Assembly (NCBI GenBank): GCA_021796435.1
Contig: JAJYXM010000016.1
Coordinates: 688,625 to 752,624 of the forward strand
DNA length: 64,000 bases
Source of the DNA: a bacterium
Lineage (GTDB): Bacteria > Patescibacteriota > Patescibacteriia > 2-12-FULL-60-25
Direction of reading: 5' to 3'
Shown: in pieces, positions 32,361 through 39,774 of the stretch
Layout of the letters: the number at the start of each line of letters is the position of its first letter
How positions within the stretch are numbered: the first letter of the stretch is position 1
The notes under the pieces: model-generated
Told to the model about the DNA's origin: nothing
Database searches by the model: none
The model's input: only the letters and a program-made list of their open reading frames with translations
Position numbers and translations under genes: made by a program

Positions 32361-34322
32361 ATGAAGAAGCAGACTCGGCGGAATTGGGGCTGGGCCGCTG
32401 GGGCCCTGCTCGCGATCGCGGCTTTCGTCACTGCATGTGGCGGAGGCGACAGTCCCAGCAACGTTGGTTCCATCGGCGAGGCCGGCTCTGCGGCCGGTGC
32501 TGGTGGATCCGACACAGGCGGCACCGGCGGTTCGACTGCTGGGACCGGCTCGATGGGCGGTACTGGTGGAAGCACCGGTGGCACGGCAGGATCGGCTGGA
32601 ACCGGCGGGACCACCGTGGACGCTGGAGGCACCGGCGGAGACCAGGACGCTGGCGTGGGCGGAGAGGCTGGTTACTCCAGTCATCCCGTCTTCGACGGCG
32701 GCGATGCAGGAGCTGCAGGTGAGGCCGGTGCCGGTGGATCTTCCGGAGTCGGTGGAAGCTCGGGTACTGGTGGCGATGCTGGTAGCGGTGGTACCTCTGG
32801 TACGGGCGGAAGCTCGGGCGCAGGGGGGACTGCTGGGACCGGCGGAGAGGCTGGAAGCGCGGGCTCGGGAAGCGGCGGAACTGGTGGGACGATGGTCCTC
32901 CCTTGTCCGGCTGATTGCTCCGGACATGGCGCGTGCGATACGACGAACGGCGTCTGCTCGTGCGCGATCAACTTTGATGGGCTCGCCTGCGACAAGTGCG
33001 CGGTTGGGTATGTCAACTACCCGATGTGCGCTCCGGCCATGAGCTGTCCGAGCGACTGCTCCGGACATGGCACGTGCGACACGACGAACGGTCAGTGCAC
33101 CTGCGCTACCGGCTTCGATGGACTTGCGTGCAATCAGTGTGCGAGCGGATACGACAATTATCCGACGTGCTACGCGATCCACGCCTGTCCGAGCGACTGC
33201 TCGGGAAACGGAAGCTGCAATAATCAGACCGGTACGTGCAGCTGTTCCACCGGCTACACCGGAGCTGCTTGCGACGCTTGCGTCGCGGGCTACGTCGGAT
33301 ACCCGACGTGCGTCCCTGCGCCCCAACCCTTCACGTGCCAGAACACCAGCCGCGATGCTGGATTCGACGCACTGAAGATCGACGGACTCGACATCGAGCT
33401 CGTCGGCGGGCTCTGGGGAACAAGCTCGAGCAACATCTACGTGCCGTGCGGAACGTACTCGAAGGGCGGTGTATGCCGCTTCAACGGTACGAGCTGGACG
33501 TACACGGACCTGACGCCGAGCCCGCTCACGGTGCACGGCATCTGGGGCAGCGCCTCGAATGACATCTGGCTGACTGCTGATAGCCAGACGACGAGCGGGC
33601 TGCTCTTCCACAACACTGGCTCTGGATGGGTCGATGACTCGAACAAGCCGAGCGCCAAGTCCTTCGCTGACGTGTGGGGCGCGAACTCGAGCGACGTGTT
33701 CGTGGTTGGCGCAGCTGCGGGTTGGGCACCCAAGGTGTGGCGAAGAGTCGGCAATACTTGGACGACGATGACGATGCCCTCATTCACAGGTTCGGTGCTC
33801 TATCGTCACATTTGGGGGCTGGATTCAAACAACGTCTTCGTCACAGGCTACATCGACAGTGACAGCGACGGGAATCCCGACCTTGGGCTTCTCCTGTACT
33901 TCGACGGCAACAGCTGGACTTCGCTCTCGGTGCCGGCAGACTGCAAGGAGATGGGAGAGATCCATGGGACGTCCATCAACGACCTGTGGGTTAGCGGCGC
34001 CAGGCCTGGTGGTGGGGTCGTGTACAACATCACCAACGTCACGCAGTGGACGCCGTACTCGAACGATGGGGTCTACACCGGACCAGTTTGGTCAAAGCGC
34101 GTAGGGACCGCCTTGGCTCTCGGTATCAAGCCTCCGAGTGGTGACGGCGCCCTCAGGATGACGACGATCGACCAGATCAGCCCGCCATTGATTCAGCAGG
34201 TTGATAACATGGGCGAGAGTCCGGTAAAGATTTTGAACTTCCAGGGCAGCGACGAGGTCTACTTCGTAGTTGTGTCTGGAGGAATCTCTACGGCAGGGTT
34301 CTACGCCTCTACCTGTGACTGA
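32361..34322 (+). CDS. Gly-rich, EGF-like, beta-propeller lipoprotein; likely acquired
   Basis: 653 aa from the ATG at 32361 (GAGGT seven bases upstream). Signal peptide with lipobox V-T-A-C (~residue 27). A long Gly/Ser/Thr/Ala low-complexity linker (~30-190) precedes three EGF-like repeats, C-P-x-D-C-S-G-x-G-x-C...C-x-C...C-D-x-C (~192-325). Then come about five repeats like I-W-G-S-A-S-N-D-I-W-L (~345-600), a propeller typical of myxobacterial lipoproteins. GC-rich codon choice (CTC, GAG, GCG) contrasts sharply with its neighbours. It has its own TTGACA promoter and a strong terminator. Horizontal transfer from a Myxococcota-like donor is the best explanation; assembly chimerism must be excluded. 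Role: probably surface adhesion. Confidence 0.8.
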   Translation: MKKQTRRNWGWAAGALLAIAAFVTACGGGDSPSNVGSIGEAGSAAGAGGSDTGGTGGSTAGTGSMGGTGGSTGGTAGSAGTGGTTVDAGGTGGDQDAGVGGEAGYSSHPVFDGGDAGAAGEAGAGGSSGVGGSSGTGGDAGSGGTSGTGGSSGAGGTAGTGGEAGSAGSGSGGTGGTMVLPCPADCSGHGACDTTNGVCSCAINFDGLACDKCAVGYVNYPMCAPAMSCPSDCSGHGTCDTTNGQCTCATGFDGLACNQCASGYDNYPTCYAIHACPSDCSGNGSCNNQTGTCSCSTGYTGAACDACVAGYVGYPTCVPAPQPFTCQNTSRDAGFDALKIDGLDIELVGGLWGTSSSNIYVPCGTYSKGGVCRFNGTSWTYTDLTPSPLTVHGIWGSASNDIWLTADSQTTSGLLFHNTGSGWVDDSNKPSAKSFADVWGANSSDVFVVGAAAGWAPKVWRRVGNTWTTMTMPSFTGSVLYRHIWGLDSNNVFVTGYIDSDSDGNPDLGLLLYFDGNSWTSLSVPADCKEMGEIHGTSINDLWVSGARPGGGVVYNITNVTQWTPYSNDGVYTGPVWSKRVGTALALGIKPPSGDGALRMTTIDQISPPLIQQVDNMGESPVKILNFQGSDEVYFVVVSGGISTAGFYASTCD

Positions 34323-34393
34323 CCTCGATTTCATGAGGGTGCTACATGGCGCCTTCGATACAGCGCTTCATCCGTTCGGATGATTGCGCACCT

Positions 34394-34431
34394 CCCGCGG
34401 GTTGTTCTCCACACCCGCGGGTTTCGCTTTT
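34394..34431 (+). terminator. Terminator of the Gly-rich lipoprotein gene
   Basis: CCCGCGGGT (34394-34402), 10-base loop, ACCCGCGGG (34413-34421), then TTTCGCTTTT. Perfect 9-bp GC stem. Confidence 0.92.
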
Positions 34432-34434
34432 ATA

Positions 34435-34443
34435 TGGTATAAT
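34435..34443 (+). promoter_or_regulatory. Extended -10 promoter of the S74 protein gene, leaderless type
   Basis: TGGTATAAT, identical to 15237-15245, with 9 bases to the ATG at 34453. No clear -35. Confidence 0.75.
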
Positions 34444-34452
34444 GTCGGCAAT

Positions 34453-36624
34453 ATGAAACGTGCCCATTTGCGCTACATAGCGCCCATCACAATCAGTTTA
34501 TTAATTCCGTTCGGATTATATGCATCAACACAGTTTACAGGACCGAGCCAATCACCAACTGGCGGCAATACACCGGGTGTTATCTGGGACATGTCAACAG
34601 GTGGTACCCAGAGCGCGACTATAAATATTTCAGGAACTGCTACGGTTAACAATAATCAGTCTGTTACAGGGGATGTTTATTTATCAAATGGTAAAGCGCT
34701 TAAGATTCAAGATGCGGCATCAACCTCATACAACATAGGGAATTGGTACGGGGGCACTTCAAAGCCGTTTACCTTGAGTTTATACGGAGATTTGGTTTTA
34801 CGAAGTTTCGCCCCAGGTAGCGCAGGAGCTCGTGGTAGAGTCGATGCTCAAGAATACTGCATCAACGGAGCTAACTGTATCACCGCTTGGCCATCAGGTG
34901 GAGGAGGCGGAGTAACACAGCTTGTGGCAGGAACTGGCGTCTCACTAAGCCCAAGTGGTGGTACTGGTGTAGTGACGGTCAACGCAACAAACAATGGGAC
35001 TTTGACTGGTATAACGGCAGGAACCGGCATAACAGTGACTGGTAGCGCACCCAGCCCTACGATCAATGCGACTGATCTTTATGTGAATACGACGGGTGAT
35101 ACGATGACCGGACAGTTGACACTTAATTGGCCCGGCTATCGAGCATTAACTGTTAATGGTGGAAATGGAGGCGGAGGTGCGATTTACGGAAATAACACGA
35201 TGGCTAGTGGTTATGGTGGCGAGTTCTATGGTGCATACGGTGTCTACGCTACTACTCCCATGACGGCTTCAGGATATTATGCTGGTTACTTCGACGGATA
35301 TGCAGGAGGAGTCAATGCCATAGGGCATAATGCAGGTGGCGTTGGAGTCATCGGTCAAAACACAGGATCCGGCAGTATAGGCGTCAAAGGTTATGCGATA
35401 AACGGTTACGGAGGATTATTCCAAGACAGTACATATTATTCATATGTTGGTGGTCAGGGCTACAGTCTGTATTCCAACGGCTATCTCTACAACGCAGGTA
35501 ACGCATCAATAGGCGGAACTTTGGGCGTTACGGGCAATTTGACGGCAAGCAGTAACATCTGTTTAGGCGGTGTATGTAAGAATGCTTGGCCGGCGGCTGG
35601 AGGTATAACGACGGTAGCGGCAAATTCACCGGTTTCTGTTTCCGGTGGATCAGGTCCTACGGCAACATTAAGCTTAGCCCATCCTTCTACCAGTGATCCT
35701 TCGGATTACATTTGGGTGTCTTACTGTTCAGCATTGTCAGGTGCTACGTGTATAGGACGAGGATGGACAACCAAGTCGTATCCTCCAGTGCCAGCCCCAG
35801 CAGGTTCTGACCAGCAGATCCAATTCAACAATGCAGGCACGCTGGCGGGTACTTCCAAGATGACCTGGAACGGCTTAAACAACACTATGACATTAGGAGG
35901 CTCTTTGAACCTGAACTCAGGCATCGCCTCCGGAGCAGCACTTTTCGTCAACGGGGCTGAAGCACTTTGGTACAACGGAACATATTTTAGCTACGGTTAC
36001 GGCGGAACTGCGAATTATTTCGCTGATAATGTCGGTGTCGGCATATCATCACCCGGATACAAACTAGATGTGGCAAGCCGCATGAGGGTGAGTGATGGTT
36101 CTGGAACGGCAGGTATTTGGCTTTCGTCCGGTACGACCGACCAGATCCTGATCGGTAACGCAGTTGCAGGCGCGCAAGCGGAGGCCAGCAGAAAATTCGG
36201 AATTTGGACCGGTTCAGCTTGGCGTTATACTTTTGATGGTTCTAATAACGCCTATAAACCATCCGGTACAACATGGACCAACTCATCTGATGCCAGATTG
36301 AAAGACAGGATCAAGCCTTACGAGTACGGACTGAATGAGATAAGTAAATTAAACACGGTTCGTTTCCACTATAAAGAAGGAAACGCGCTAGGGATTGAAT
36401 CAAAGGACGAGCACATCGGCATGATTGCCCAACAGGTAAAAGACATAATACCGGAGGCGATCTCCAAAGACGAAAAAGGATATTACACACTGGACGCAGA
36501 TCCGATCCTATGGGCAGAAGTCAACGCCATCAAGCAACTCAAGACGGAGAATGACGCGCTTAAAGCGAAAACGGATGCGTTGGAGAAGCGGTTGAATGAG
36601 CTTGAGGCAAAATTAGGAACATAG
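34453..36624 (+). CDS. Large secreted protein with C-terminal peptidase S74 chaperone domain
   Basis: 723 aa from the ATG at 34453. A signal peptide (~residues 10-26) is followed by a long Gly/Ser/Thr/Asn-rich, beta-repeat body (e.g. G-I-T-A-G-T-G-I-T-V-T-G-S; G-Y-Y-A-G-Y-F-D-G-Y-A-G-G) resembling trimeric fibres. The C-terminus has an S74 intramolecular chaperone/autoprotease domain (S-S-D-A-R-L-K-D-R-I-K-P-Y, then H-I-G-M-I-A-Q-Q-V-K) and ends in a coiled coil. S74 domains trimerise phage tail fibres and bacterial surface fibres and cleave themselves off at a Ser at the domain start; the S-S-D-A-R-L-K motif is present. A trimeric surface fibre for host contact is a reasonable inference. Native-style leaderless promoter, own terminator. 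Confidence 0.85.
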   Translation: MKRAHLRYIAPITISLLIPFGLYASTQFTGPSQSPTGGNTPGVIWDMSTGGTQSATINISGTATVNNNQSVTGDVYLSNGKALKIQDAASTSYNIGNWYGGTSKPFTLSLYGDLVLRSFAPGSAGARGRVDAQEYCINGANCITAWPSGGGGGVTQLVAGTGVSLSPSGGTGVVTVNATNNGTLTGITAGTGITVTGSAPSPTINATDLYVNTTGDTMTGQLTLNWPGYRALTVNGGNGGGGAIYGNNTMASGYGGEFYGAYGVYATTPMTASGYYAGYFDGYAGGVNAIGHNAGGVGVIGQNTGSGSIGVKGYAINGYGGLFQDSTYYSYVGGQGYSLYSNGYLYNAGNASIGGTLGVTGNLTASSNICLGGVCKNAWPAAGGITTVAANSPVSVSGGSGPTATLSLAHPSTSDPSDYIWVSYCSALSGATCIGRGWTTKSYPPVPAPAGSDQQIQFNNAGTLAGTSKMTWNGLNNTMTLGGSLNLNSGIASGAALFVNGAEALWYNGTYFSYGYGGTANYFADNVGVGISSPGYKLDVASRMRVSDGSGTAGIWLSSGTTDQILIGNAVAGAQAEASRKFGIWTGSAWRYTFDGSNNAYKPSGTTWTNSSDARLKDRIKPYEYGLNEISKLNTVRFHYKEGNALGIESKDEHIGMIAQQVKDIIPEAISKDEKGYYTLDADPILWAEVNAIKQLKTENDALKAKTDALEKRLNELEAKLGT

Positions 36625-36653
36625 AATCCCAACAGGTTAGAAAGAGACAAGAG

Positions 36654-36680
36654 CCCCCGCGGTCAGCGGGGGTTTTGTTT
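36654..36680 (+). terminator. Terminator of the S74 protein gene
   Basis: CCCCCGC, loop GGTCA, GCGGGGG, then TTTTGTTTT. Confidence 0.95.
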
Positions 36681-36719
36681 TAGGCGTCAGTTTGATAGTG
36701 TATGGGCTGATACAAGGAT

Positions 36720-38171
36720 ATGCTTAAACTATTCAACACGCTGTCGCGCCAGCTAGAGGAATTCAAGCCGATAGAGCCGGGTAAGGTCCGCATGTATACT
36801 TGTGGGCCGACGGTATATTGGACCGCGACGATAGGCAACTTCAGGGCTTATGTCTTTGAGGATGTGCTGGTAAGGCTTTTGGAACTGGAAGGTTTTGAGG
36901 TGAAGCGTGTCTTGAATATCACCGACGTCGGACATCTGACCGATGATGCGGATGAAGGCGAGGATAAGATGGAAAAGGGCGCGAGACGCGAGGGAAAGAC
37001 CGTCTGGGACATCGCAGAGATGTATCTGGAAAGGTTCGAAGCTGATGCAGCGAAACTGAACATAAAACTACCCGAGAAACCCTATCTGTGCCGCGCGACA
37101 GATCATATAAAACAACAGATCGAGCTGGTACAGATTCTGATGGATAAGGGTTATGGATATAAGACAAGCGATGGCATATATTTCGATACGTCAAAATTCC
37201 CCGATTATGGAAAACTAAGCGGTCAGAAGTCGGAAGATAAAGAGGAGGGCGCTAGGATCGAAGTAAATCCGGAGAAAAAGAACAAGACTGATTTCGCACT
37301 GTGGAAGTTCAGTTATCCCGGAGGGGTTACTCGCGAAGAATTCCTGGATTCCCGCCTGCGCGGGAATGACGAAAAAGGCGACGGAGATTTTCCGAAAAGA
37401 CAAATGGAGTGGGAAAGTCCTTGGGGTGTCGGTTTCCCGGGATGGCACGCGGAATGTTCAGCCATGGCGCATGAATATCTAGGCCAACCTTTCGATATCC
37501 ATTGCGGAGGTGTCGATCATATCGCAGTCCATCATGAGAATGAGATCGCGCAAAGCGAAGCGGCTTATGGCGGGAAGATGGCGAACTATTGGCTGCATAA
37601 CGAATTCCTGACGGTAGACGGACAAAAGATGTCCAAATCGCTCGGAAACGGATATACCTTGGATGATTTGGCGCAAAAAGGCTTCGATCCTTTGTCGCTC
37701 CGCTTGTTCTATCTAGGCGCGAACTATCATCAGATCCAGAATTTCACGTTCGATGCCTTACAGGCTTCACAGAACGCTTTAAGGAAACTTAGGAATTCCG
37801 CCAGAGATCTGAAGAACAGCGGTTCTGTGTTGGCTGACGAGGAGGCTGACTTCCTGGCGGCTTTGAACGACGACCTGAACACGCCCAAGGCGCTGGCTGT
37901 GCTTTGGAAGCTTTTGGACGGCGAGAATAAACCGGAAGACAAGGGTGCTACTTTGCTGATGATGGATAAAGTCCTGGGTCTGTCTTTAAGCGACTACATC
38001 GGCAAAAAAATCGAGGTGCCGGAAGACATCAAGGCTTTGATGGATGCGAGGGCCAAGGCGAGGGAGGAAAAAGATTGGGAAGAATCAGATCGGCTCCGTG
38101 AAGAGGTGGAAAACAGGGGTTGGATCGTTGAAGACACAAAAGAGGGGCAAAAAGTTTTGCCTAAAGACTAA
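36720..38171 (+). CDS. cysS: Cysteinyl-tRNA synthetase with an in-frame repeat insertion
   Basis: 483 aa class Ia synthetase that charges tRNA-Cys. The N-terminus is Y-T-C-G-P-T-V-Y-W-T-A-T-I-G-N-F-R; the HIGH box reads T-I-G-N here, so its first His is missing. Zn ligands appear in G-W-H-A-E-C-S-A-M and I-H-C-G-G-V-D-H, and the KMSKS loop is G-Q-K-M-S-K-S-L-G-N. Between F-A-L-W-K-F and W-E-S-P-W-G-V-G, where the family has only a few residues, about 25 extra residues include L-D-S-R-L-R-G-N-D-E, the translation of a dispersed palindromic repeat (37341-37372). The reading frame is intact, so the enzyme is probably functional. Confidence 0.95.
   Translation: MLKLFNTLSRQLEEFKPIEPGKVRMYTCGPTVYWTATIGNFRAYVFEDVLVRLLELEGFEVKRVLNITDVGHLTDDADEGEDKMEKGARREGKTVWDIAEMYLERFEADAAKLNIKLPEKPYLCRATDHIKQQIELVQILMDKGYGYKTSDGIYFDTSKFPDYGKLSGQKSEDKEEGARIEVNPEKKNKTDFALWKFSYPGGVTREEFLDSRLRGNDEKGDGDFPKRQMEWESPWGVGFPGWHAECSAMAHEYLGQPFDIHCGGVDHIAVHHENEIAQSEAAYGGKMANYWLHNEFLTVDGQKMSKSLGNGYTLDDLAQKGFDPLSLRLFYLGANYHQIQNFTFDALQASQNALRKLRNSARDLKNSGSVLADEEADFLAALNDDLNTPKALAVLWKLLDGENKPEDKGATLLMMDKVLGLSLSDYIGKKIEVPEDIKALMDARAKAREEKDWEESDRLREEVENRGWIVEDTKEGQKVLPKD
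37341..37372 (+). repeat. Dispersed palindromic repeat inside cysS, copy 3
   Basis: The hairpin ATTCCCGC-CTGC-GCGGGAAT (37348-37367) ends in GACGA, the same kind as the intergenic copies. It is read in frame as part of the CysS protein, as seen for Rickettsia palindromic elements in genes. Confidence 0.8.
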
Positions 38172-38172
38172 G

Positions 38173-38193
38173 ATCCCGGATCAAGTCCGGGAT
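38173..38193. repeat. Dispersed palindromic repeat, copy 4, next to the cysS stop
   Basis: ATCCCGGA, loop TCAAG, TCCGGGAT, then GACGCAGGTTTTTTT. It begins two bases after the cysS stop. The T-run 8 bases on suggests that the repeat doubles as the cysS terminator. Confidence 0.75.
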
Positions 38194-38207
38194 GACGCAG
38201 GTTTTTT

Positions 38208-39143
38208 TCAGAACCACTTCTTCCTTTTGAAGAAAAGCAGCATCATCAAGATGACTACACCGATGATGCCGAGGACCAGGTAAAAGCCGTGTGGGTCGTC
38301 GTGGAAGGGGATGCCGGAGACGTCCATGGCGAAAAGCGTGGCGACGAAGGTGATAGGGAAGATCACGACGGAAAACATCGTGAGAAGCTTCATGATCTCT
38401 CCTGTCTTGTTGCTCAAATATGCGGTGTGCGCTTCCTGTAAAGCGTTTATCGTGTCGCGTTGGACCTCCAGCATGTCCCAGATCTCGCGTGTGTACTCCA
38501 CCAGACGCTCGTAATATTCATGCATGTGATAGATGCGGACCAGGTGAGCGCCTTCTTCCATGAGGACATGGATGACTTTCTGTTGGCCTTGCATGGCTTT
38601 GCGCGTATTGACGATATTGGTCTTGATGCGCAACAACTCAGCGATGACCTCGCGCTGGTTTCCGTCGAACAGATGCTTTTCGACATCGTCGATGTCCTGC
38701 GAGATATGGACCAGCATCGGGAAAACGCTTTCGAGCAAAGCCGAAAGCAGGTCGTGCAGGATCTCGGCGACCTCTACCTTGCCTTCGGCTCGTTGGCTGA
38801 ACTGACGATATAGATAATTGATGGCAGGCAGCTTATCTGCGTTCACCGTCACCAAACGGTTGGGTGAAATGAAGAAGTCCACTTCCGAAGTCCTGATGCT
38901 GCCGTCAAAGCGATTGAAGGTCGGGAAAAGAAGGATCATGAACATGTAGTCGTCGCGCATGACAAGCTTCGGACGTTGAAGCGGCGGCATTATCTCCTTC
39001 AGGTCGACCGGATGAAAATCAAAACGCTTACGCAGATATTCCGCCTCTTTTGACGTGTTGTTCTCGAGGTGTAACCAGACGTTGGAGTCTTTAGCGACAA
39101 TGTGGGCAGGCCGTTTCTTGGCTAACTTCCTTGGCATGTGCAT
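38208..39143 (-). CDS. corA: CorA-family divalent cation channel, variant GMN motif
   Basis: 311 aa. The N-terminal cytoplasmic alpha/beta domain and long stalk helices (with D-I-D-D-V-E-K-H-L-F and Y-L-S-N-K-T-G-E-I-M-K-L-L) are followed by two C-terminal membrane helices and a basic tail, K-R-K-K-W-F. This is the CorA pentameric channel layout. The selectivity motif G-M-N at the end of TM1 is replaced: the sequence reads L-F-A-M-D-V-S-G-I-P-F. The Asn of GMN coordinates hydrated Mg2+, so the Asp could change selectivity, for example towards Zn2+, Co2+ or Ni2+. It is convergent with cysS and separated from it by the repeat at 38173. Confidence 0.88.
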   Translation of the reverse strand: MHMPRKLAKKRPAHIVAKDSNVWLHLENNTSKEAEYLRKRFDFHPVDLKEIMPPLQRPKLVMRDDYMFMILLFPTFNRFDGSIRTSEVDFFISPNRLVTVNADKLPAINYLYRQFSQRAEGKVEVAEILHDLLSALLESVFPMLVHISQDIDDVEKHLFDGNQREVIAELLRIKTNIVNTRKAMQGQQKVIHVLMEEGAHLVRIYHMHEYYERLVEYTREIWDMLEVQRDTINALQEAHTAYLSNKTGEIMKLLTMFSVVIFPITFVATLFAMDVSGIPFHDDPHGFYLVLGIIGVVILMMLLFFKRKKWF

Positions 39144-39233
39144 ATTTTACCATAAATGAGAGCAGCTCTTAAGGTATGGAAACGGTTCGAGCGCAGCGTA
39201 CATGCATAGGATAGGGCGAATAGAGCCACGGTG

Positions 39234-39242
39234 TGGTAAAAT
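39234..39242 (+). promoter_or_regulatory. Extended -10 promoter of the TraG-like ATPase operon
   Basis: TGGTAAAAT (39234-39242), 10 bases before the ATG at 39253. Same class as 15237 and 34435. Confidence 0.6.
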
Positions 39243-39252
39243 AGAGGAAACT

Positions 39253-39774
39253 ATGGCTGATGAGTCCCTGGAAAAAAAGCTGGTCCCTACGCCTGAGCAG
39301 ATACTGCCGAAAGAAGAAAGCGGACTGGAGGCGGACGAGAAGGCTTTTGAGCAAAGTCCTGAATCCAAGGACGTGTTTTTGGAACAGCCGACGCCAGAGG
39401 AACAAGCACCTGTCAGCAAGGTGATAGAAGGCCAGGCTGTGACGGCACAGGCGGCTCCTCAAGCGCCGACGGACGAAGTAACCGAGGAGATAGAAAAGAT
39501 AATGGAGGAGGGTTTGGGAGAGTTCTTCACCACCATGCCGCCGGAAGCCAAGGTCAAGTTCAAGAAGAAAGGTGAAGAAGTCGCACGAGAATTATCCGAG
39601 ATGGTCCGGGGATTCAAGGTCAAGTTCAAACGCGCTTTGCAGCTGATCCGGGATTGGCTGCTTACCATACCCGGCGTCAACAGGTTCTTCCTGGAGCAGG
39701 AGGCGAAGATAAAAGTCGATCTGATAATCGAGTTAGCGGAAGAACGTAAGGCAGAACATGATAAAAAAACATGA
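39253..39774 (+). CDS. Acidic N-terminal/helical C-terminal protein, partner of the TraG-like ATPase
   Basis: 173 aa from the ATG at 39253, supported by the -10 box. Residues 1-80 are acidic, Pro/Gln/Glu-rich and probably disordered. Residues ~85-170 are helical with a basic stretch (K-V-K-F-K-K-K-G-E-E-V-A; G-F-K-V-K-F-K-R-A-L-Q-L-I-R-D-W-L). No family recognised. It overlaps the start of the ATPase gene by ATGA, so the two are made together and probably interact, for example as an adaptor. Confidence 0.7.
   Translation: MADESLEKKLVPTPEQILPKEESGLEADEKAFEQSPESKDVFLEQPTPEEQAPVSKVIEGQAVTAQAAPQAPTDEVTEEIEKIMEEGLGEFFTTMPPEAKVKFKKKGEEVARELSEMVRGFKVKFKRALQLIRDWLLTIPGVNRFFLEQEAKIKVDLIIELAEERKAEHDKKT

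Noticed and set aside
32346-33611. A 421-codon open frame antisense to the Gly-rich lipoprotein gene
   Set aside because: It is a shadow of a GC-rich repetitive gene: its product is Arg/Ala/Ser-biased with no fold, signal or ribosome site, while the plus strand has a signal peptide, EGF repeats and a propeller.
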